A stretch of 64,000 nt of DNA from Candidatus Brachybacterium merdavium (GTDB lineage Bacteria > Actinomycetota > Actinomycetes > Actinomycetales > Dermabacteraceae). The position numbers and the translations under genes are program-made. The stretch lies in assembly GCA_019118275.1 (NCBI GenBank), contig DWZH01000087.1:95355-159354 (forward strand), in the 5' to 3' direction. Positions 52,906 to 64,000 of this stretch are shown here, piece after piece (positions within the stretch are counted from its first letter, which is position 1; every line of letters begins with the position of its first letter). Under the pieces are notes generated by a model. That model saw only the letters and a list, made by a program, of their open reading frames with translations, had not been told where the DNA came from and ran no database searches.

Positions 52906-53015
52906 CAGCGTCACCCCTCACCGGGACCGATGGATAGGGCCTGGTCAGCGTCACCCCTCACCGGGACCGCTGGATGCGGCTTAGTCGGCGTCTCCCCTGA
53001 CCAGACCGGTGGGCG
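52906..53015. repeat. Tandem 40-bp repeats at the 3' ends of nagA and DUF2550 gene
   Basis: Core CAGCGTCACCCCTCACCGGG (30 bp with flank) starts at 52906 and 52946, with one mismatch. A third, degraded copy starts at 52986 in register at 40 bases and forms the C-terminal codons and stop of the DUF2550 gene. This is a duplicated gene 3' end. Confidence 0.8.
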
Positions 53016-53421
53016 CGGCCTCCAACCAGGCGTTCAGCGCCGCCCCCGACGGCAGATCGACGATCGCCTCGAGCGTCCGTCCGCCCTGCAGCTCGAAGGT
53101 GACCAGGTAGCAGTCCTCGCCCTCCGGGAGCTGGGCGGCCAGTCGCCGGCGCGAGACCTCCCGGATCTCCGAGCGCCGCAGCACCACCTCGGGCCGAAGC
53201 CGCATCGAGAAGGCCCGGAACCAGCGCAGCCGGTCGGTGCCGAAGCGCATCAGGCCGTGCTGCCAGCTCGACCCGCCGACCAGGGAGCGCCGGTGGATCG
53301 AGCATTCGAAGGCGCCTCGCTGCCGTGAGACCACGAGTTGGCGCGCGACCACGGCCAGGGCCAGGACGACGATGAGCATCCCGATCACTGCGAGGAGGAT
53401 CGGGATGCTCACGTCGGTCAT
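52981..53421 (-). CDS. DUF2550 membrane protein
   Basis: 146 residues with one N-terminal membrane helix (about 6-26, SIPILLAVIGMLIVVLALAVV) followed by a basic region and a mixed domain (FECSIHRR, WQHGLMRFG, DRLRWFRAFSMRLRPEVVL). Genes like this follow atpC in many actinobacteria. The C-terminal codons lie in a repeat region. Function unknown; it is the last gene of the atp transcript. Confidence 0.85.
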   Translation of the reverse strand: MTDVSIPILLAVIGMLIVVLALAVVARQLVVSRQRGAFECSIHRRSLVGGSSWQHGLMRFGTDRLRWFRAFSMRLRPEVVLRRSEIREVSRRRLAAQLPEGEDCYLVTFELQGGRTLEAIVDLPSGAALNAWLEAAPTGLVRGDAD

Positions 53422-53451
53422 GAAGGGCTCAGCGGCTCTCGGTCAGCGGGC

Positions 53452-56157
<2,706 letters not shown>

Positions 56158-56223
56158 GTCTCTCCTCGTGCGGGTGGATGCGTCCTTCGGCGGGTGCCGC
56201 CGCCAGGGCGGCGGCACCTCGCA

Positions 56224-57852
56224 TCAGCCGCGGACGATCTGCTCCTGCTCGATGTCGTCGGCGCTCATGCGGCGCGTCTCGTCGGTGCGGGCCTCGGCGG
56301 ACTCGGCCTTGCCGGCCAGGAAGTCCTTCTTCACGTCCTCGAGGATCCGGCTCAGCTCCTCCTCCGTCTCCGATTCGAACAGCTGCGTGTCACGGATGGT
56401 GGACAGCACCGTGCCGTTGTGCCTCAGGTGCTCGAGCAGCTGGGCCTCGAAGTCGCGCACGTCCTCGACCTCGATGTCATCGAACTTGCCGGTACTACCG
56501 GCCCAGATGGACACGACCTGCTCTTCCATCGGGAACGGGGAGCTCTGGGCCTGCTTGAGCAGCTCCATCAGTCGCGCGCCGCGGTTCAGCTGCTGCTTGG
56601 ACGCATCATCGAGGTCCGAGGCGAACATCGCGAAGGACTCCAGGTCCCGGTACTGAGCCAGCGCGATCTTCAGCGTGCCGGAGACCTTGCGCAACGCCTT
56701 GGTCTGGGCGGAGCCGCCGACGCGGGAGACCGAGATGCCCACGTCGACCGCCGGGCGCTGGTTCGCGTTGAACATGTCCGACTGCAGGAAGCACTGGCCG
56801 TCGGTGATCGAGATGACGTTGGTGGGGATGTACGCCGAGACGTCGTTGGCCTTGGTCTCGATGATCGGCAGGCCGGTCATCGAGCCGCCTCCCATCTCGT
56901 CCGAGAGCTTCGCGCAGCGCTCGAGCAGACGCGAATGCAGGTAGAAGACGTCACCGGGGTATGCCTCACGGCCCGGCGGGCGGCGCAGCAGCAAGGACAC
57001 GGCGCGGTAGGCCTCGGCCTGCTTGGACAGGTCGTCGAAGACGATCAGGACGTGCTTGCCCTCGTACATCCAGTGCTGGCCGATGGCCGAGCCAGTGTAG
57101 GGGGCGATGTACTTGAAGCCGGCCGGGTCCGAGGCGGGGGCCGCGACGATGGTGGTGTACTCCAGCGCGCCCTGCTCCTCGAGGGTCGCGCGCACGGAGG
57201 CGATCGTCGAGCCCTTCTGACCGACGGCCACGTAGATGCAGCGCACCTGCTGGGAGGGGTCGCCGCTCTCCCAGTTGGCCTTCTGGTTCAGGATGGTGTC
57301 GATGGCGACGGTGGTCTTGCCGGTCTGGCGGTCGCCGATGATCAGCTGGCGCTGGCCGCGGCCGATCGGGGTCATCGCGTCGATGGCCTTCAGTCCGGTC
57401 TGCATCGGCTCCTTGACGGCCTTGCGCTGCATGACGCCGGGGGCCTGGAGCTCGAGGGCACGGCGGCCGACGCTCTCGATCTCGCCGAGGCCGTCGATCG
57501 GGGCGCCGACGGGGTCGACGACGCGGCCGAGGTAGCCGTCGCCGACGGGCACGGAGAGCACCTGGCCGGTGCGGCGGACCTCCTGGCCCTCCTCGATGCC
57601 GGTGAACTCGCCGAGCACCACCACGCCGATCTCGCTGAGCTCGAGGTTGAGGGCGAGGCCGAGGGTGCCGTCCGCGAAGCGGACCAGCTCATTGGCCATC
57701 ACATCGGGCAGACCCGAGACGCGGGCGATGCCGTCAGCCGCCTCGGTGACGCGGCCGATCTCTTCGCGTTCGGTGGCGCCGGCCTGGTAGGTGGACACGG
57801 CAGTGTCCAGGGCGTTCCGGATCTCCTCCGGGCTGATCGTGAGCTCGGCCAT
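56224..57852 (-). CDS. atpA: F1Fo ATP synthase alpha subunit
   Basis: Non-catalytic nucleotide-binding subunit (542 aa). Walker [15 protein letters not shown], the [13 protein letters not shown] and [12 protein letters not shown] segments, and the arginine-finger region [14 protein letters not shown] ~30-residue acidic C-terminal extension ([12 protein letters not shown]) goes beyond the E. coli form, typical of actinobacteria. Confidence 0.97.
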   Translation of the reverse strand: MAELTISPEEIRNALDTAVSTYQAGATEREEIGRVTEAADGIARVSGLPDVMANELVRFADGTLGLALNLELSEIGVVVLGEFTGIEEGQEVRRTGQVLSVPVGDGYLGRVVDPVGAPIDGLGEIESVGRRALELQAPGVMQRKAVKEPMQTGLKAIDAMTPIGRGQRQLIIGDRQTGKTTVAIDTILNQKANWESGDPSQQVRCIYVAVGQKGSTIASVRATLEEQGALEYTTIVAAPASDPAGFKYIAPYTGSAIGQHWMYEGKHVLIVFDDLSKQAEAYRAVSLLLRRPPGREAYPGDVFYLHSRLLERCAKLSDEMGGGSMTGLPIIETKANDVSAYIPTNVISITDGQCFLQSDMFNANQRPAVDVGISVSRVGGSAQTKALRKVSGTLKIALAQYRDLESFAMFASDLDDASKQQLNRGARLMELLKQAQSSPFPMEEQVVSIWAGSTGKFDDIEVEDVRDFEAQLLEHLRHNGTVLSTIRDTQLFESETEEELSRILEDVKKDFLAGKAESAEARTDETRRMSADDIEQEQIVRG

Positions 57853-57935
57853 CGCTGTGCTCTGCTTCCTCTCGGTGTCCCCGCGGGTTCGGGGGGTGTC
57901 GTTACGGGCTAGGACGCCGGGGCGTCAGGGATGGT

Positions 57936-58754
57936 TCAGGCCACCAGCTGCTGCTCGGCCCGGGAGAGCCGGGCGAGCACCGTGGCGTCGTACAGGTCGT
58001 CGCCGATCTGGATCCTCAGGCCGCCGACCACATCACGATCCACCTGGAGGTTCATGTCGACCTCGCGGCCGTAGATCCGCGTCAGCAGCGACTGGAGACG
58101 GGACCGCTGGGCGTCGCTGAGCGGCACCGCACTGGTGACCAGCGCGAAGCTGCGGCGACGGCGGTCCGTGGCGAACCGGGCGAACTGCTGGACCCGGGTG
58201 GAGGGCTTCAGATCGCTGCGCCGACCGACGGCCCTCGCCGACAGCAGGACGGTGAGGCGATGGACGTGCGCAGTGAGCAGGCGGGTGATGATCGCCTCCC
58301 GCTGGGACGGGTCCTCGCGGAGGTCGTCCAGCGCGATGGTGAGGTCCGGTGCGGCGTCGATCAGGCGGGACACCTCGACGAGCTCGTTCTCGACCTGTTC
58401 GAGGACCCCCTCCTGCTGAGCCTGCTCGAGCAACGCGCTCACCCCGAGCAGCTCCAGTGCATCGAGGATGTCCTCCTGCTCGCTCCAGCGGTGGCTGACG
58501 ACCTCACGGGCGGCATCCAGCACCACGGCCGGGACGCGGGCCCCGAACAGGGTCTGGACGACCTCTTCCTTGAGCTCGGCGGGCCGGCCCGCGTCGGAGA
58601 GCATCCGCACGAGCTGGTTGCTGGAGTCGATGGCGTCCGCCACCGTGAACAATCCGTCGGCGGTCGCCTCGAGAGAGCCGGGGGCTGCCGAGAAGGCGGC
58701 CTCGGCCTGTCGCAGCACCTCGCCGAACGAGGTGGAGGAAGTTCCTCGCATCAC
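57936..58754 (-). CDS. atpH: F1Fo ATP synthase delta subunit
   Basis: Peripheral stalk subunit (272 aa, longer than the ~180-aa E. coli form, as in other actinobacteria). N-terminal helical domain with LRQAEAAFSAAPGSLEATAD, and C-terminal LVTSAVPLSDAQRSRLQ and VDRDVVGGLRIQIGDDLYD. Six bases separate it from atpF. Confidence 0.92.
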   Translation of the reverse strand: MMRGTSSTSFGEVLRQAEAAFSAAPGSLEATADGLFTVADAIDSSNQLVRMLSDAGRPAELKEEVVQTLFGARVPAVVLDAAREVVSHRWSEQEDILDALELLGVSALLEQAQQEGVLEQVENELVEVSRLIDAAPDLTIALDDLREDPSQREAIITRLLTAHVHRLTVLLSARAVGRRSDLKPSTRVQQFARFATDRRRRSFALVTSAVPLSDAQRSRLQSLLTRIYGREVDMNLQVDRDVVGGLRIQIGDDLYDATVLARLSRAEQQLVA

Positions 58755-58760
58755 TGGTCC

Positions 58761-59300
58761 TTATCGGGTGGAGGCCTCGGACGACTCGAGGTCGTCCAGG
58801 AACCTGTCGATCACGCGCTGGGAGCGGGCATCATCGTCGAGGGACTCGCCGATGATCTTCGAGGCGAGGGAGCTGGCGAGGGTGCCGACCTCCCCGCGCA
58901 GCTCGGCCGAGGCGGCGATCCGCTCCGCCTGCAGCTGCTGGCGACCCGCTCCGAGGATGCGCTCGTTCTCGGCCTCGGCACGAGCCTTGGCCTCCTCGAG
59001 GATGCGCTCCCCGTCCTGCCGGGCGCGCTCGCGGATGGAGGCCGCCTCCTGACGGGCACTGGCGAGCTCCTGCTCCTGGTCCGCCTTGATCTGGTCGACC
59101 TGGGACTGGACCTCCTCCGCGTGCCGGATCCCGCCCTCGATCTTCTCCGAGCGCTCGTCGAGCACCGCGTTCATGCGCGGCAGCACGAAGCGGATGAAGA
59201 CGATCGCGAAGATCGCGATGAAGATCGCCGACCAGAGAATCTCCTCCGGGAGGGGGAGGAAGAGCTGGTAGCCGGGGACTTCTCCTGTGCTGAGGATCAT
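58761..59300 (-). CDS. atpF: F1Fo ATP synthase subunit b
   Basis: Stator b subunit (179 aa). An N-terminal membrane helix (about 20-38, ILWSAIFIAIFAIVFIRFVL) followed by a long charged coiled coil (EEVQSQVDQIKADQEQELAS). The upstream frame extends past atpE's end but the ATG at 59300 gives the family start. Confidence 0.94.
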   Translation of the reverse strand: MILSTGEVPGYQLFLPLPEEILWSAIFIAIFAIVFIRFVLPRMNAVLDERSEKIEGGIRHAEEVQSQVDQIKADQEQELASARQEAASIRERARQDGERILEEAKARAEAENERILGAGRQQLQAERIAASAELRGEVGTLASSLASKIIGESLDDDARSQRVIDRFLDDLESSEASTR

Positions 59301-59310
59301 GGGCTGATCC

Positions 59311-59619
<309 letters not shown>

Positions 59620-60429
59620 TCAGTGGTCCTCGGCGATGGCCATCTGGATGTAGACCGCCGAGAGGATCGTGAAGATGAAGGCCTGCAGTGCTGCCACGAA
59701 GATCTTGAAGGCGAAGACCAGCAGGCTGAGGCCGGCGGCCAGCGGCGAGATCACCGTGAGGGCGCTGAGGGCGATCACCAGGGCGTGGGTCAGGCCGATC
59801 AGCACCACGATGATCATGTGGCCGCCGATCATGTTGGCCAGCAGACGGATCGCGAGCGAGGCCCAGCGGACCACGAACACCTGGATCAGCTCGATGGGGA
59901 TCAGCAGGATGTAGACGACACCGGGCACGCCGGGCGGCATGGTGGCGTTCTTGAGGTAGCCGCCCACTCCGAACTTGCGGATGCCGGAGACCACGTAGAT
60001 GACGAAGGTCGACAGCGCCAGCAGCAGGGGGATGCCGATCACGGCGGTGCCGGACATGTTCATGCCCGGGACCATGAATCCGAGGTTCATCACCAGGATC
60101 AGCACGAAGACCGTGATCAGCCAGGGGGCGTAGCGCTTGCCGTCTTTCTCCCCCAGGGCGTTGACGACGATGTTCTTCTCGACGAACTCGAACAGCAGCT
60201 CGACCACGCTCTGGAGCCGGCCGGGGACCAGCTTCGCACGCTGGGCGACGATGCAGAAGAAGATCAGGGTGGCGGCGATCAGGAGCAGGCGGACCAGCTG
60301 GATCCGGTTGAACTCGAAGATCGTGCCTTCACCGAAGATCGCCGGCGGGAAGAATTCCCCGACCGTGGGGATGTGGAAGAAGGCCTCGCCCTCTGCGAGG
60401 AGAGGGGGCAGTACGTCGGCGGTGCTCAG
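59620..60429 (-). CDS. atpB: F1Fo ATP synthase subunit a, apparent CTG start
   Basis: Membrane channel subunit (269 aa from CTG). Family sequence is continuous from LPPLLAEGEAFFHIPTVGEF through QLVRLLLIAATLIFFCIVAQ to the proton half-channel region ELIQVFVVRWASLAIRLLANM with the essential Arg. No ATG, GTG or TTG exists in frame between the in-frame TAG at 60456-60454 and a GTG at 60207, which lies 74 codons into conserved sequence. CTG at 60429 has GGGAG 6 bases upstream and is the best start; ATC at 60435 is another possibility. Starting at 60207 would lose two membrane segments. Confidence 0.9.
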   Translation of the reverse strand: MSTADVLPPLLAEGEAFFHIPTVGEFFPPAIFGEGTIFEFNRIQLVRLLLIAATLIFFCIVAQRAKLVPGRLQSVVELLFEFVEKNIVVNALGEKDGKRYAPWLITVFVLILVMNLGFMVPGMNMSGTAVIGIPLLLALSTFVIYVVSGIRKFGVGGYLKNATMPPGVPGVVYILLIPIELIQVFVVRWASLAIRLLANMIGGHMIIVVLIGLTHALVIALSALTVISPLAAGLSLLVFAFKIFVAALQAFIFTILSAVYIQMAIAEDH

Positions 60430-60622
60430 CTCGATCTCCCGGGGGTTCTTCGGCTACCTGTGACAACGGTGGCCGGGTGCCTTCATCTTGATCTACGCGC
60501 CGCTCACACCGGCACCAGCGCCCTCCTGGAATGCCAGGGGACGGGCGGATGTCGAGCGGTGGCTCGGCGGCGGATGCTCGCCGTGGGAAGTGTCCCGTGA
60601 TCTGCGATCCGACGCCTGGAAC

Positions 60623-60628
60623 AGACTA
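60623..60628 (-). promoter_or_regulatory. Candidate atp operon promoter element (-10)
   Basis: TAGTCT at 60628-60623, just after the AtpI-like gene and 194 bases before atpB. No strong -35 box. The gap of 207 bases between the genes otherwise holds no gene. Confidence 0.4.
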
Positions 60629-60636
60629 ACAGAGGC

Positions 60637-61200
60637 TCACGAGGACCTCGGTCCATCGTCGGTGCTCGGCGGCGTCGCCACATTCAGCGGCTGACGCACC
60701 CGCAGCAGCATCGTCATCTCGATCGCGATCGCGGACAGCGCTCCCACCAGCAGTGCCAGCCCGACCCAGGCGATCGAGACCTGCTCGGAGTCCCGGACTA
60801 GCAGAAGCACCACGATCACGATGATCATTTTCCCGGCCCAGGATGCGAGAACCATCACGGCCATGGACAGCGGGCTCCGGCGTGGCGCGAAGTAGGCGGA
60901 GGCGACGGTGGGGAGCACGACGACCAGGGTCAGCGCCGTGCCCACCAGGGCTCCCCAGACGGCAGGGCTCTCGAAGGCGACCGCTGCGACGATGATCACG
61001 ATCACATCGAGCCCGACCCCGATCAGCAGCGACAGCATGGTCGCGCGCTGCATTGCGCGATCCGCACGGGTGACGACCGGGCGGGAGGGGGTGCCCGCCG
61101 CAGGATCCTGCGAGCTGCCCTGCAGGGCGTCCTTCGACGTGACATCGGGGGTGTCCTGCGGGGTGACCTGGTGCTCGGGGGTCGGCTCAGGAGCGGGCAT
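60637..61200 (-). CDS. AtpI-like membrane protein
   Basis: 187 residues: a Pro/Thr-rich cytoplasmic N-terminus of ~50 residues followed by four membrane helices (about 53-73, 80-100, 112-135 and 140-162). Located directly upstream of atpB like AtpI proteins, which may aid c-ring assembly. The start ATG has AAGGA 6 bases upstream and overlaps the end of the WecA-type gene by 14 bases. Confidence 0.78.
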   Translation of the reverse strand: MPAPEPTPEHQVTPQDTPDVTSKDALQGSSQDPAAGTPSRPVVTRADRAMQRATMLSLLIGVGLDVIVIIVAAVAFESPAVWGALVGTALTLVVVLPTVASAYFAPRRSPLSMAVMVLASWAGKMIIVIVVLLLVRDSEQVSIAWVGLALLVGALSAIAIEMTMLLRVRQPLNVATPPSTDDGPRSS

Positions 61201-62308
61201 CGGAGTCCTTCCGGTGGCGGCCGTTGCGCCATCTGACGGGGTCGAAGGTGATCAGCAGGGCGAAGAGAAGTCCGGCCGCCCAGAAGCCGATCACCGCGGT
61301 GGTGGGGGCCAGCAGCGGCAGCAGCAGACCCACGCAGATCACCACGGTCCAGGTGTACATGATCAGCACGGCGCCGTGCTTGGAATGGCCCAGCCGCAGC
61401 AGGCGGTGGTGGAGGTGGGACTTGTCCGCATGGAACGGGGACTTCCCGGAGCCGATGCGGCGGATCACCGCGAGCCCGAAGTCGAGGATGGGGATGATCA
61501 TCACCCCGATCGGGAGCAGTATCGGCAGGAACTGCCCGAAGATGTCCGCGCCGGAGAGCCGGGCGGGGTCCACCTGTCCGGTCACGGTGATCGTCGAGGC
61601 GGCCAGCATCAGCCCCAGCAGCATGGAGCCGGAGTCGCCCATGAAAATGCGGGCCCGGGTGAGGTTGTGCGGGAGGAACCCCAGACAGGCTCCGATCATC
61701 ACGGCGGTGATCAGGGTGGCCAGGGAGGAGTAGTCGTTCGCGGAGACGTCGCGTGTGAGGGTGTAGGCATAGAGGAAGAATGCGGATCCGCCGATAGCCA
61801 TCACCCCCGCCGCGAGCCCGTCCAGTCCGTCCACGAAGTTGACGGCGTTCATGCACACCACCACGACCAGGACAGTGAGGATCAGCGAGGTGCGGGGCGA
61901 GAGCAGGGTGACGCCGCCGATGGGGAGCGAGACCAGCTGGACCTCCTGCCAGGCCAGCAGCACAGCCGCCAGGATCTGCCCGGCGAGCTTCGTCATCCAG
62001 TCCAGATCCCATTTGTCGTCCGCCGCTCCCAGCAGGCAGACCAGGGCGGCGGCGCCCAGGATCCCCCAGGGCTGGCGGGAGCCCTGATAGAGCCCCTCCA
62101 GGAAGGGCACGTTGCTGGCGATCAGCATCGCGGCGGCGATCCCCGCGAACATCGCCAGTCCACCCAGCCGCGGGGTGACCATGTCATGGACATCCCGGCT
62201 GCGGACCGCCGTCATGGCCCCCGCCCTCCGGGCCAGCAGCCGCGCGGCGGGCGTCGAGAGGAACGTGACTGCCGCCGCGATCAGCAGCAGGAAGAGGTAG
62301 ACCCTCAC
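61187..62308 (-). CDS. Undecaprenyl-phosphate GlcNAc-1-phosphate transferase-like (WecA/TagO family)
   Basis: 373 residues with about ten membrane helices. The family motifs are GAADDKWDLDWMTKLAGQ, NAVNFVDGLDGLAAG, FMGDSGSML and the His-rich DKSHLHHRLLRLGHS. It probably transfers a sugar-1-phosphate to undecaprenyl phosphate for wall polymer or galactan synthesis. GTG start overlaps the tsaC stop by 4 bases. Confidence 0.92.
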   Translation of the reverse strand: MRVYLFLLLIAAAVTFLSTPAARLLARRAGAMTAVRSRDVHDMVTPRLGGLAMFAGIAAAMLIASNVPFLEGLYQGSRQPWGILGAAALVCLLGAADDKWDLDWMTKLAGQILAAVLLAWQEVQLVSLPIGGVTLLSPRTSLILTVLVVVVCMNAVNFVDGLDGLAAGVMAIGGSAFFLYAYTLTRDVSANDYSSLATLITAVMIGACLGFLPHNLTRARIFMGDSGSMLLGLMLAASTITVTGQVDPARLSGADIFGQFLPILLPIGVMIIPILDFGLAVIRRIGSGKSPFHADKSHLHHRLLRLGHSKHGAVLIMYTWTVVICVGLLLPLLAPTTAVIGFWAAGLLFALLITFDPVRWRNGRHRKDSDARS

Positions 62309-63264
62309 CCGGGCGTGCTCTTCGGATCCGGGGCGGCATCCGGATGCTCCGGGCCCTGGTCATCGAGCTGCAGCGGGGTCTCGGGCGTGCCCGTCGGCTC
62401 CGACTGGGCGGTGAAGTCCGGCTCCGAGGGGAGGTCCAGGGCGCTCTCCGGGGCCGCGGGGGCCTCGGCGGCAGTCGGGTCCGCGGCGGCGTCGTCCTCC
62501 GAGGAGTCGTCCGACGCTGGGTCGCTGTCGTCGGCGGTGCGCCCGGCTTCGGTGGCGCTGTCGGCAGCGGGGTCGGCGTCGGGATCGGCGGTGCTCTCGT
62601 CCTCGGGGCTCGGCTCCGGTTCGGGGACGGCGAAGATGTCGCCGACGGCCGCGATGATCTGCTCCTTGTCCAGATGCCCCTCGCGGACGATCTCGGGGGG
62701 CTGGACGGTGGTGTCGATGATGGTGGAGCTGGTGCCAATCCGGGCCGGGCCGGCATCGAGGTACTCCTCGACCGCATCGCCGAGCTGGGTGGCGGCATCG
62801 AGCACCTGCAGGGCGGCGGGCTTGCCGTGACGGTTCGCGCTGGAGACGGCCAGGGGGCCGGTGCGGCGCAGCAGGTCCAGCGCGAGGTCGTCGTCGGGCA
62901 TGCGCAGGGCGACCGTGCCGTGGGTCTCCCCCAGGTCCCAGGTCAGCGAGGGCTGCGCGGTGAGGATCAGGGTGAGCGGGCCGGGCCAGAACGCCTCGAC
63001 GAGGTCCTCGACGTAGTCCGGGGCGTCCACCGCCAGGGCGTGCAGGACCGCCGGGTCCGCGACCAGCACCGGGGGCGGGGTCTCGCGGCCGCGCCCCTTG
63101 GCCTCCAGGAGCGCCTCGACCGCGGCGGCGTCGAAGGCGTCGGCGGCGATGCCGTAGACGGTGTCGGTCGGCATCACGATCAGCTTGGCGTCGCGGATGG
63201 CGGCGACGGCGGCGTCGAGCGCCGCCTCGCGGGTCTCAGGGTTCTGGGTGTCGTGCACGCTCAC
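62305..63264 (-). CDS. tsaC: L-threonylcarbamoyladenylate synthase with long acidic tail
   Basis: Makes threonylcarbamoyl-AMP for t6A37 of tRNA. The conserved core (residues 1-210) has VMPTDTVYGIAADA, EAKGRGRETPPPVLVADP, WPGPLTLILT, VALRMPDD and GPLAVSSANRHGKPA. The last ~105 residues are Asp/Glu/Ala/Pro-rich and probably disordered, which is unusual for this family. GTG start overlaps the prmC stop by 4 bases. Confidence 0.92.
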   Translation of the reverse strand: MSVHDTQNPETREAALDAAVAAIRDAKLIVMPTDTVYGIAADAFDAAAVEALLEAKGRGRETPPPVLVADPAVLHALAVDAPDYVEDLVEAFWPGPLTLILTAQPSLTWDLGETHGTVALRMPDDDLALDLLRRTGPLAVSSANRHGKPAALQVLDAATQLGDAVEEYLDAGPARIGTSSTIIDTTVQPPEIVREGHLDKEQIIAAVGDIFAVPEPEPSPEDESTADPDADPAADSATEAGRTADDSDPASDDSSEDDAAADPTAAEAPAAPESALDLPSEPDFTAQSEPTGTPETPLQLDDQGPEHPDAAPDPKSTPG

Positions 63265-64000
63265 CGGGTCAGTCTCTCACTTCCGTGCTCAGGGGACCCC
63301 GGGGCGCGGCGGGCGACGAGGAAGCGGTCGCGGCCGGTCAGGTCCTGGGCTGTTCTCACGTTCTCGAAGCCGCCGTGGTCCGCGGCGGCGCACCGGGCCG
63401 CCTCGCCCTGGGTCTCGGCGTGCTCCATCACCAGCAGCCCGCCCGGTCGCAGCAGGCGCTCGGCCCACGCGATGACGGCACGGGGCACCTCGAGCCCGTC
63501 CTCCCCGCCCCCGAACAGGGCGCGGTGGGGATCATGGTCGAGCACCTCCTGATCGCGGGGCACGGCGAGGGGCGGGATGTAGGGCGGATTGGAGAGCACG
63601 GCATCCGCCGTGCCCGCGAGGTCGTGCAGGGCGGCCAGGCGCGGGTCGTCGGCGGGGGCCAGCAGGTCCGCCAGCAGCACGCCGCCGCCTCCGGTCCGGA
63701 CGGGTGCGGCCGCTCCCCTCATCGGCGCCGCGTCCGGCCCGCCGCCCGTGCTCTCGGGCCGCACTGCCGCCAGGTTCTCGCGGGCGAGGTCGGCGGCGAC
63801 GGGATCGACCTCGACGGCCAGCACGAGCGCGGCGGGGAACTCGTCCCGCACTGCGGCGGCCAGTGCCCCGCTGCCGGTGCACAGGTCCACCACGCGGGCA
63901 GGCGGTGTCCCGGCCTGCGCCGCGTGCTGGTGCAGCAGGTCCACGGCGAGCTCGGTCTCGGGGCGCGGGATGAAGACTCCGGGGCGCATGCGCAGCTCGA
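63261..64000 (-). CDS. prmC: Peptide chain release factor N5-glutamine methyltransferase, N-terminus beyond window
   Basis: SAM methyltransferase modifying the GGQ glutamine of release factors. Visible are RPETELAVDLLHQHA, SAM motif VVDLCTGSGALAAAV, the NPPYIP catalytic motif, and DPHRALFGGGEDGLEV. A low-complexity Gly/Ala insert (near STGGGPDAAPMRGAAAPVR) is not in typical PrmC. The gene continues past the right end; its N-terminal helical domain is missing here. Confidence 0.92.
   Translation of the reverse strand, partial: ELRMRPGVFIPRPETELAVDLLHQHAAQAGTPPARVVDLCTGSGALAAAVRDEFPAALVLAVEVDPVAADLARENLAAVRPESTGGGPDAAPMRGAAAPVRTGGGGVLLADLLAPADDPRLAALHDLAGTADAVLSNPPYIPPLAVPRDQEVLDHDPHRALFGGGEDGLEVPRAVIAWAERLLRPGGLLVMEHAETQGEAARCAAADHGGFENVRTAQDLTGRDRFLVARRAPGSPEHGSERLTR

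Noticed and set aside
52906..53015. CRISPR-like array (three units at 40-bp spacing)
   Set aside because: Units are contiguous without unique spacers, and the third copy is coding sequence; no cas gene is present.
59620..60207. Subunit a starting at GTG 60207 (195 aa) as a truncated gene
   Set aside because: Conserved N-terminal sequence continues 74 codons further upstream in the same frame, so the gene is intact with an unusual start.

Overview
The window is a high-GC chromosomal segment of an actinobacterium. Gene order points to the Micrococcales: prmC-tsaC-wecA-atpI-atpBEFHAGDC-DUF2550, glgX-glgE-glgB, nucS, gatCAB and ilvBN with a leader peptide. A Dermabacteraceae/Brachybacterium-like genome is my best guess from gene content, but it is not proven. 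It reads as core chromosome: I see no rRNA or tRNA gene, insertion sequence, prophage, integrase or CRISPR array.

Layout. 1-5360 (minus): amino-acid synthesis genes cimA (runs off the left edge), ilvE, leuB and serA. 5522-8252: a TetR regulator divergent from a two-gene ABC exporter, with inverted repeats between them. 8351-12052 (minus): ilvC and ilvB-ilvN, preceded by a leaderless 12-residue leader peptide (Leu-Leu-Val-Val) and a terminator hairpin, an apparent transcription attenuator. 12106-16874 (plus): nirB, nirD and a methyltransferase-chelatase fusion for siroheme, the NirB cofactor, preceded by a short leaderless upstream ORF. 17025-18857 (minus): ilvD. 19060-23292 (minus): gatB, gatA, gatC and a GNAT protein. 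23471-26056 (plus): a small charged protein and a RecQ helicase with a C-terminal phosphoribosyltransferase-like motif. 26089-29368 (minus): a TIM-barrel isomerase-like protein and ligA. 29399-31569: LysR regulator divergent from a YeiH-family transporter.

31715-33918 (minus): a MetE-like protein and mnmA. 34275-41089 (minus): a cysteine desulfurase at the end of an overlapping MoxR/DUF58/VWA/VWA/TPR operon. 41309-47899 (plus): glgX, glgE and glgB for alpha-glucan metabolism. 48000-50794 (minus): a thioredoxin-fold co-chaperone-like protein, a Tat-type lipoprotein and a membrane protein. 50942-52884 (plus): the mismatch endonuclease nucS and nagA. 52981-64000 (minus): DUF2550, the complete F1Fo ATP synthase, an AtpI-like protein, a WecA-type glycosyltransferase, tsaC and prmC (runs off the right edge).

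How the parts fit. IlvBN, IlvC, IlvD, IlvE, CimA and LeuB cover most of isoleucine/valine/leucine synthesis. NirBD depends on siroheme from the neighbouring fusion enzyme. MnmA uses sulfur that the nearby cysteine desulfurase could supply. The most interesting signals are small: several genes have a -10-like hexamer exactly six bases before the start codon, as expected for leaderless mRNAs; atpB has no ATG, GTG or TTG at its conserved N-terminus and seems to start with CTG; and three tandem-repeat patches lie in or beside gene ends.
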